From NCBI GenBank assembly GCA_014529385.2, contig CM043964.1:104703587-104767586 (forward strand): 64,000 nt of DNA, written 5' to 3'. Source of the stretch: Adiantum capillus-veneris (Eukaryota; Streptophyta; Polypodiopsida; Polypodiales; Pteridaceae). The notes beneath the pieces are model-generated. The model saw nothing but the letters and a program-made list of their open reading frames with translations, was not told where the DNA came from and did no database searches. Shown here piece after piece: positions 56,843 to 64,000 of the stretch. Each line of letters begins with the position of its first letter. Position 1 is the first letter of the stretch. Both the position numbers and the translations under genes were made by a program.

Positions 56843-57600
56843 ATGGCAAGTGTAGCATTTCCAACATTTAAAGGAAAGAAGGGAGATGATTTGGTAGCAG
56901 ATTTTCTAGATCAATGTGAAGTAGGACGTGTAATAAGGAACAAAGATACATATGAGTCCCGGGTTAGAATCTTTAAGCATCTCATGAAGCTAGAAGCTAG
57001 TTCGTGGTACAACGCACTTCCACAAGCACCTAAGGATGACTAGGAGCCCTTAAAAACTACTTTTAAGAGGCTCTTTGGGGGAGGTACCACTTCAAAGAAG
57101 TTGTGGGACAAGTTGAGAGACTTGAAGCAGGAGGGTCTTTCAGAGGAGGTAGGAAGAACCAACTGTCACCCCCTTGCGAGAGAACACCCCCACCCCAAGC
57201 ACCAACCCCACCAACACAAATTCTACGTCCACCTTAGGTGCCACCACAAAGCACCCATTCCACCTCTTCCACCGCCACCACCACCTAATCGCCCTGCAAA
57301 GATCATAAGGTTAGAAGAGAAAGAAAAGGCTATAGTAGTGGATCCACCCAGAGTAAAGGGGAGGGATAAGGGTAAGGAGAAGGCAACCTTTGTAGAACCA
57401 TTTGAATCCATGATTGTAAAGAGATCTAGGAGGAAGAAAGCTACACAATTTGATGATGAGAGAAGCATGAAAGGAGAGACTAGCAAGAGGCCGTCATGGC
57501 CACGACAAAAAATAGGCATCACTGACTTCCAGTTAGGGGAAAGTTCTAGGACCTATGATCTAGCATTGGATGTAGTAAAGCAAGTACCAAAGATTACATG
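56843..57600 (+). pseudogene. Gag of the Tat-like element
   Basis: ATGGCAAGTGTAGCATTTCC starts MASVAFPTFKGKKGDDLVAD. Conserved capsid features follow: DQCEVGRVIRNKDTYESRVR and LMKLEASSWYNALPQAPKDD, then an in-frame TAG at 57,041-57,043 (probably a former Trp codon) and EPLKTTFKRLFGG. After a frame change come a P/H-rich linker with PPLPPPPPPNRP and a basic region (MIVKRSRRKKATQFDDE). No intact zinc knuckle is seen. Confidence 0.75.
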
Positions 57601-58542
57601 GCCACAACTGCTACATCTTGCACCAAAGGTAAGGCGGAAATGGTCCAAAATGGTAAGTACAAGGTGCTCCAAAGCAAAGGTAGTCAGAGCAATTTGCGAT
57701 GCAACATGGATGACATCCTTCCAATTGTCAATGCCAACACAAAGGGTAAAAGGGTTGGAAACACCTACATTGATGGAGGTGCACAAATTTGTGTGATGAG
57801 TGAAACTATGATGCTTCGACTTGGGCTCGAGGTTGACAGGCCTTCTCCATGCAAGGCAAAGATGGAGAACAACGCAAAAGTAAAATGTGCAGGTGTGGTA
57901 AGTGCTGTGACGATAAAAGCTTTCAACACTGTGGTAGAAGTAGATGTTTTCGTGATGCCTACTAAGAGAGAGGGCTATCCATTAATCTTGGGAAGGCCAT
58001 GGTTGATGTCCATGAAGGCAAAACAGGACTGGCGCACTAGCCTTCTATGCATGACTAGTAAGAAAGGGGAGACAATCTACTACGACATGAAGACTGGCAA
58101 GCAAAAGCAAATGGATCTAGAGAAATCAACAGATGAAACCACTAGTGAGTCTTCCACTTCTAAGGAGGATACCACATCCACCGACGGAAGCGACAATTCC
58201 ATCGATGTGATAGGTATCATCATGAAGGATCTACAAAGCGTAAGCACAACTGACAACCCGTCACCAGAATGGCAAAGCAACGAAGAGCAAAGAAAATCAC
58301 CTGGCCTAGGAGAAAGTAGGTTGAAGAGTATGCTGTCTATGGAGATAACAATTGATGAGAGATTTAAAGTTTTGCAAATGTTAATGGGATTTCCTGACCT
58401 TTTCATTGACAAATCTGAAGGAATCACAAGTATTACAGTAGTGGAACATCATGTTAAGCTAAAGGAAGGGGTAAAACCAGTTTTGCAAAAGGTACTCGAC
58501 GGCTGGGGGTCATACAAGAAAAGGCACTCCTTGCTGAGGTAA
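57598..58542 (+). CDS. Protease region of the Tat-like element
   Basis: Frame of 314 codons. A retropepsin domain occupies its first half: VGNTYIDGGAQICVMSETMM (DGGA at the catalytic site where DSGA or DTGA is usual), AGVVSAVTIKAFNTVVEVDV and PLILGRPWLMSMKAKQDWRT. An S/T/E-rich spacer and the start of the RT palm (VVEHHVKLKEGVKPVLQ) follow before the frame is lost. The Ser/Thr-to-Gly change beside the catalytic Asp suggests impaired activity. Confidence 0.8.
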   Translation: MATTATSCTKGKAEMVQNGKYKVLQSKGSQSNLRCNMDDILPIVNANTKGKRVGNTYIDGGAQICVMSETMMLRLGLEVDRPSPCKAKMENNAKVKCAGVVSAVTIKAFNTVVEVDVFVMPTKREGYPLILGRPWLMSMKAKQDWRTSLLCMTSKKGETIYYDMKTGKQKQMDLEKSTDETTSESSTSKEDTTSTDGSDNSIDVIGIIMKDLQSVSTTDNPSPEWQSNEEQRKSPGLGESRLKSMLSMEITIDERFKVLQMLMGFPDLFIDKSEGITSITVVEHHVKLKEGVKPVLQKVLDGWGSYKKRHSLLR

Positions 58543-59748
58543 GGAAGCTACTAGAAGCGGGGTTCATCTATCATGTGAGAACTCAGAGTGGGTGTCACCC
58601 GTAGTAGTGACGATTAAGAAGAATGGTAAGTGGAGGGTCTGCATTGACTACAAACCACTAAATGCAGCTACAAAGAGAGACCACTTTCCTCTCCCTTTCT
58701 TGGATGAAATTTTGAATGAAGTGGCGGGTTTTGAATGCTACACCGTGTTGATGGTTATTTCGGGTATTTTCAAGTACGCATAGCGTTGGAAGATCATTTG
58801 AAAGACACTTTTATGACGCCATGGGGTTGTTTTCCATACAGATTTATGCCATTTGGTCTCACAAATGTACCTGCCACATTCTAAAGATATGTCACATATG
58901 TCTTTCAACCGTTCTTTCGAACATCCATAAGAGTGTTCATTGATGATTTTTGTATATATAGCCCTCACATTTCACACTTAGAAAAGGTAATTGAGGGTTT
59001 GGCAAGGTTGCAAAGCCTAGGTGGGCAATTCAATGTAGACAAATGCCACATTGAGGAAAGTAGAATCATTCTTTTAGGCCCTGAAATTTCAGCAAAAGGT
59101 ATCAACACCGATCCAAGTAAGGTGTCCGCACTCATAGCCCTACCTTCACCAACAACCGCACATCAACTGGTCTCTTTTCTACAAAAGGTGAGATACTTGA
59201 GTAGATTCATACATCTAATATCACAACTTGTTCTACCACTATAACAGATCACACAATGATCAACTTTCACCTAGGACGAGGAGAGAGAACATCACTACAA
59301 CAAGGTAAAGGAGGTCTTAGCCACCCTACCAACTATCTCACCATCTAAGTGGGACGAAAAAATATATGTCACCTCAAGTGTGGGTGATGACTCCTTGGGG
59401 GTTGTACTACTCCAGAAAGAAACAACAACATATTTCATGAGGCCAATTTACTTCTCCGGTCGAATGATGACAGTAGCAGAGAAAGGTTTCATCCATGTGA
59501 AACACCTAGTCCTAGCTCTTAGATTTGTAACTACAAAGTTTAGGTCATATTTTCTGCCTAGGAAATTTGTGATTTTAACCATGGATGAGATGTTTCCCTA
59601 TGTGTTACAACACATGGAGGTTTCTGCTAGGATTACTAAACCGCTAGTTCTTCTGCAAGAGTTTGACTACATGATACAGGTAGAAAGCATGACAAGGGCA
59701 AGCTTGGGGGGACTCACGCGACCTACCAAAACTTTGAGAAGAAGGTAA
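58543..59748 (+). pseudogene. RT and first RNase H of the Tat-like element
   Basis: Pieces in different frames: SPVVVTIKKNGKWRVCIDYK and LNAATKRDHFPLPFLDEIL; FRYRFMPFGLTN-like sequence at about 58,840; FIDDFCIYSPHISHLEKVIE (catalytic FIDD box at about 58,936); LGPEISAKGINTDPSKVSAL; and VRYLSRFIHL. RNase H remains at 59,380-59,748: GDDSLGVVLLQKE and EKGFIHVKHLVLALRF. At least three frameshifts or stops separate them. Confidence 0.8.
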
Positions 59749-59799
59749 ATCAATCTAAATGGGAAGGAATTCAATCACTTCCAGAGCCATTGGTGATAG

Positions 59800-60287
59800 A
59801 AAGACCACACTCTCTCTACTTTAATGGAGCCTACAAGCGAGCATCTGACAAAGCATGCAGGCATAGTGGTCTTTAGAGACAAAGGTATCAAGGTATTTTC
59901 GCTTGGCCATTTGTTGGATTCACATTCTAACAATGAAGCTAAGTATGCAGCACTAACCAAGGGGTTACAATGGTGCGTCTCGCAAGGGGTAAAACACCTT
60001 AACATATTTGGGGATGCTCTACTTTTGATATGGCAAGTAAATGGAGTATGGACACGCAAGAATCCTAGCTTGAGAACTCACTTAAGTTGTTTAAAAGTTT
60101 GTTGGGTAGGTTTGAAGAAGTTCAATTACACCACATCCTAAGGGATCAAAACCATGAAGCTGATGCCTTAGCAAGCGAAAGACTACAGGAAGTGGTGGTT
60201 GGGGCTGTAAATCTAAAGCTCCCTCTATTTCAAGGTAGTGGCACCTTACCCAACATCATGCATTTTTTGGAAAGAGATGTCCACTAG
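59800..60287 (+). pseudogene. Second (archaeal-type) RNase H of the Tat-like element
   Basis: LYFNGAYKRASDK (first Asp changed to Asn), AGIVVFRDKGIKVFSLGHLL, SNNEAKYAALTKGLQW (Glu), LNIFGDALLLIWQVNGVW (Asp) and, in another frame, HHILRDQNHEADALASERLQ (last Asp). This order is that of the extra RNase H of Tat elements. The Asn in place of the first catalytic Asp and the frameshifts mean it is inactive. Confidence 0.8.
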
Positions 60288-60349
60288 ATCTAACAAAAGG
60301 ATAAAAGAAATGGCTTACCAAGAAGGCCACAAGGTATCGGCTTATCAAT

Positions 60350-61590
60350 GATGGTTTTCTTCATGATGGTTTTTTGGCAACTTATGGCCCTAGGGCCATA
60401 AGGTGGTCTCCATTCTAGTAAAAAACACTATTTGCTCTATATTGAGGACACCTTGTGGGCTAAAGGCCATAGATTCCCCTCTATGTTAGTAACAAACTCT
60501 GTATACTCTATATTGGCCCCATGTGGCCTGAAGGCCATAGGGTCCCCTCTATGCTAGTAAGAAGCTCTCTATGCTGTATTCTGTATATTGGCATCCTACA
60601 ACCCCAAGGCCACAAGGTTCCCTTTATGTTTTGAAGAAACCCTTCACGATGCTTTCTTCGCAACGTGTGGCCCTAGGGACATAAGGTGCTCTCTATGTCG
60701 TTATAAATCACTATTTGCTCTATATTGGCTCCCTAAGGCCTGAAGGCCTTACGGTGCCAATATTTGATAAAAATAACCTCTCTATGCTCTATATTGGCAC
60801 CCTATGGCCTGCACGCCATATGTTCCCCTCTATCTTAGTAAGAACCTTTCTATGCTCTATATTGACATCCTATGGTCCCAAGGTCCAAAAGGTGCCCTCC
60901 ATGTTTTCAATTTGAAGAAACCCTTCATGATGGTTTTTGGACAGCCTATGGCCCTAGGACCATCGGGTGCTCTCCATACCAGTATTTTTTTTTTTCTATA
61001 GTGACACCATGTGGCTTGAAGGCCATAGGGTCCCCTCTATGCTAATAAGAACCTCTACATGCTCTGTATTGGCACACTTTTGCATGAAGGCCATAGGGTC
61101 TGCTCTATGCTAGTAAGAACCTCTCGATGCTCTATATGGCACCCTGTGGCCTGAAGGCCATAGGGTCCCCTCCATGCTAGTAAGAACCTCTCTATGCTCT
61201 TTATTGGCATCCTATTCTCCAAGGCCACAAGGTACCCTCTTTGTTTTTAAGAAACCCTTCATGAGGGTTTTTTGGCAACCTATGGCTGAGGGTGTTTACT
61301 CTATGGCCGTAGGGTTTGTTGTATACTAGGGAAACTCTCGATGCTCTATCTTGGCATCTTATGGTTTCTGTTCTCTATAGTAATAAAAAACCACCATTGC
61401 TTTATGTTTGTCTCCTACTGATTTACGGCCACAAGGTGTCAACCTCCATCCTAATAATTAAAAAAAAACTATATGCTCTACATTGACACCCTATGGCCCA
61501 GGGCCCAGGTGTCCTCTATGGTACTAAAAACCCCTTTATTCTCTATGTTGACACCCTATGGCCCCAGGGCCACAAGGTGCCCTCTCTCTC
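60350..61590. repeat. Minisatellite array, block 3
   Basis: Same unit family as at 10.7-14.4 kb. It contains a perfect 20-bp palindrome at 60,382-60,401 (TTATGGCCCTAGGGCCATAA). Ends in a short CT run at about 61,583-61,600. Confidence 0.9.
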
Positions 61591-61599
61591 TCTCTCTCT

Positions 61600-62430
61600 C
61601 GGATATAAATTGTTTATTTGACTTGATTATTTCTCTTCCTCTCCTCCCTCTTTCTCCCAGCTTCCTCTCCTCTGTTTGTCTCTTTTCCTCTCCTTTCTCT
61701 CTCACTCCAAATAACTATTTTTCTCCCTCTTATCATCGCTCCCCATTCATATAACAGGCACTCCCTTGTGAATTTGGGGCGTGAATATCTACTTGTTTAC
61801 CTGCAGCATCGTCATTTAGGCACCCCCCCCGCCCACATCTCCTCTTTCTAGGACCTCTCTCACACCAACAAAAAGCGTACAATACAAAGTTTAGTTCTTT
61901 AATATTTTAATATTTTTTAATAGAGAGAGGTAAATAAATGTACAAAGAAAGATAGATCTTACCTGCGCGCTGTGTCGTGAGGTGTTGTCGTGTTTGGGAG
62001 AGAGGCGCAGGGAGGGAGAGAGAAGGCAAAAGAGGTGGTGCTGCAGGGTGCTGCATGTTTGAGAGAGAGGACTAGGGAGGGCGTTCCATGTTGTGAGCTG
62101 ATGCAGGATTGAGAGCAAGCGCACGGAGGGTGGCAAAAGGCGGCTATTCATTCAGCAAAGGGCATCATGAGGCACTCCTTGTTTGGGAGAAGAGGTGCAA
62201 CAAGGGCGATAGAGGGCAATGTAAGGCATTGTTCATTCAAGAGAGGAGGTGTAGATGAGGCATAGGGAGGGTGCACGGTAGAGGAAGTGCAAAGGAGGCA
62301 CAGGAAGGGCGTTCGGGAGGACGTGCAGGAAGGGCGTTTGGGAGAGGCGCAGGGAGTGCTGTTTAAGAGACTAGAGCAAGCGTAGGGAGGGCACGTGGTA
62401 GAGATAGCACAATAGAGTTTTGAAAAGAAA
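61600..62430. other. Pyrimidine-rich stretch then degenerate AGGCGCAGGGAGGG repeats
   Basis: No gene. From about 61,980 to 62,400 short purine-rich units (GGGAGAGGCGCAGGGAGGG-like) recur irregularly. Confidence 0.5.
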
Positions 62431-62569
<139 letters not shown>

Positions 62570-63180
62570 ATTCATTTTGTTAAGTCAAAATTCAAATTTT
62601 GGATTTCAATTTTAAAACTTAAACTTCCCGCTCTTCTTTATTTTGAATTTTGAAGGGTTTAGAATCGTTTTCTTAGAGGGAGAGTGATACTAGTGGATTG
62701 GAAGCTGAAAGAGCTTCTTGGGGGATTTTTTTTCAACAAGTTGACATAATTTTTTTAGTATCTTCTCACTACGAGTGGAATGATACCCATGGTTGAAATC
62801 CCGGGAACAAAAATTGTGTCTTGAAAAATACACTAAAAAGCAGTCAAAATTAGAGATTTTTCTCCAAAAAATGCGTTATTTTTTAGTGCAGTGTTAATCG
62901 GGTGACTTGAAAATACATTTGGGTAACGTTTTAAGAGCATTGGATATGCGTTAACATATTGCGTGGGCCCATATTTGAATGTTCTATACAAACGCGCACT
63001 TATATATGCCACACAAGCTTGTATTTCCTTAAATTATATGCCCTCTCCTAAAAACATAGGGTTTTATAGGTGCAAGTGTGACCCGAACATAAACACTACA
63101 TGTGACAAGATGCATCACGGGCACACAATTGCACATGTAGCACGGTAAAAAAAAATTTAGAGAGAGATAAATATTGGAAA
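62570..63180. other. No gene seen
   Basis: AT-rich, no supported coding region or repeat. Confidence 0.4.
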
Positions 63181-63960
63181 TTGATGGTTTGTTGAATCTT
63201 ATGGTCCTAGGGCCATGAGATTTCCTTTTGTGTTGCCCGAAATTAATAGTTTGTTGAATCCTAAGGTCCTAGGGCCATAAGGGATCCATTTGTGTTGCCG
63301 ATCAAAACATGAGTTGATGGTTTGTTTAACGCTGATGGCTCTAAGGGGTTCCATTTATTTTTCATATCCAAACATGAATGCATGGTTTATTTATCCCTGT
63401 GGCTTGCCTATTCAAACACTACATGGTGGTTTGTTTGATCGTATGGCCCTAGGGCCATAAGGGATCTATTTGACTTGCCTCTTCAAACACTACGTGGTGG
63501 TTTATTTCACCCTATGGACCTAGGGCCATAATGGATCCATTTGGATTTCGTGTTCAAACACTATATGGTGGTTTCTTTGACCCAATGGCCATAGGGCCAT
63601 AAAAGATCCATTGTTCTTTGCATAGCCAACACGAATGGATCCATTTTGACCCTATGGCCCTTGGTCATAGGCAACAAGAATGGATGCTTTGCTTAGCCCT
63701 ACGTCCCTAGGGCCATAAGGGTTCTAGTTCTGTAGCCTTTCCAACCATGAGTTGGTGGTTAATTTTAGCCCTACGACACCAAGGCCACAAGGGATCTATT
63801 GTTCTTACCTGTCAAAGCACAAATTGATGGTTTGTTTAACCCTTGTGGCCCTATGGCCCATAAAGATTTCCATTTTTTTTCATATCCAAACACAAATTTG
63901 TGGTTTGTTTAACCCTATGGATCCCTTGTGTCCCAAGGTCCATAGGGTTAAACAAACCAT
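63180..63960. repeat. Minisatellite variant array, ending in an inverted unit
   Basis: Units of about 60-85 bp carry the same palindromic core (TATGGCCCTAGGGCCATAAG) but different flanks (GGTGGTTTGTTTGA...GGATCCATTTG). At 63,901-63,921 and 63,939-63,959 perfect 21-bp inverted arms show that the unit orientation flips at the end of the array. Confidence 0.88.
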
Positions 63961-64000
63961 CAGTTTGTGCTTAGACAAGGGCAATAGGAATGCAACTCTT

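Larger units (their letters stand above)
56843..60287 (+). mobile_element. Decayed Ty3 (Tat-like) element with dual RNase H
   Basis: Plus-strand gag, protease, RT, RNase H and a second RNase H follow one another, with frameshifts and stops. The gag ATG is only 99 bp from the end of the giant element's LTR, which probably landed in this element's leader. Integrase and LTRs are missing: homology fades at about 60,290, where minisatellite begins. The second RNase H is the hallmark of Tat-lineage elements. Confidence 0.85.

Overview
The window looks like repeat-dominated nuclear DNA of a land plant. The evidence is long microsatellites, minisatellite arrays, nested LTR retrotransposons with tRNA-Asp and tRNA-Met primer sites, short GT-AG introns, and a decayed pentatricopeptide-repeat (PPR) gene. 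The PPR fragment and the amount of decayed repeat DNA make a fern (Ceratopteris-like) my best guess, but that is inference. I see no intact ordinary host gene and no convincing RNA gene.

Layout. 1-3.9 kb: a 0.6 kb direct repeat flanking a broken unknown gene. 4.2-4.8 kb: PPR remnant. 5.9-6.4 kb: a small terminal-inverted-repeat (TIR) element with a tRNA-like segment inside. 7.0-9.7 kb: leader, primer site and LTR of a minus-strand retrotransposon. 10.7-14.4 kb: palindrome-rich minisatellite interrupted by a 1.3 kb TIR element. 14.4-16.3 kb: microsatellites. 16.46-20.0 kb: a gag-only Copia-like element. 21.77-56.74 kb: one very large minus-strand LTR retrotransposon (LTRs 885 and 875 bp). 56.8-60.3 kb: a decayed plus-strand Ty3 element with two RNase H domains. 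60.3-64 kb: more minisatellite and microsatellite.

The giant element reads, on the minus strand: 5' LTR, tRNA-Asp primer site, leader with a near-palindromic GATCGCGATC motif, gag, protease, reverse transcriptase (RT), RNase H, integrase, a second retropepsin-like domain, a W/K-rich ORF, another stretch with the palindromic motif, at least three accessory ORFs (one coiled coil), polypurine tract, 3' LTR. Two insertions split it. One (40,511-47,019) is a defective chromodomain Ty3 element whose two LTRs lie in inverted orientation, flanked by a clean 5-bp target duplication.

The other insertion (about 29.2-38.7 kb) is the most interesting object here. Two unknown intron-containing plus-strand genes face two minus-strand genes. 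One minus-strand gene is a multi-exon transposase with the catalytic and zinc-binding layout of the RAG1/Transib core: D, D, CxxC, H-x4-H and E, with the same spacing as RAG1 around the last three. The other is a histone H3 homologue with an H3-like tail motif, a long acidic spacer and a complete H3 fold. All are decayed. Their in-frame stops are mostly TAG and TGA, as expected from C-to-T decay of CAG and CGA codons in methylated plant DNA. A RAG1-like transposon carrying a histone H3 gene in a plant is, to my knowledge, undescribed.
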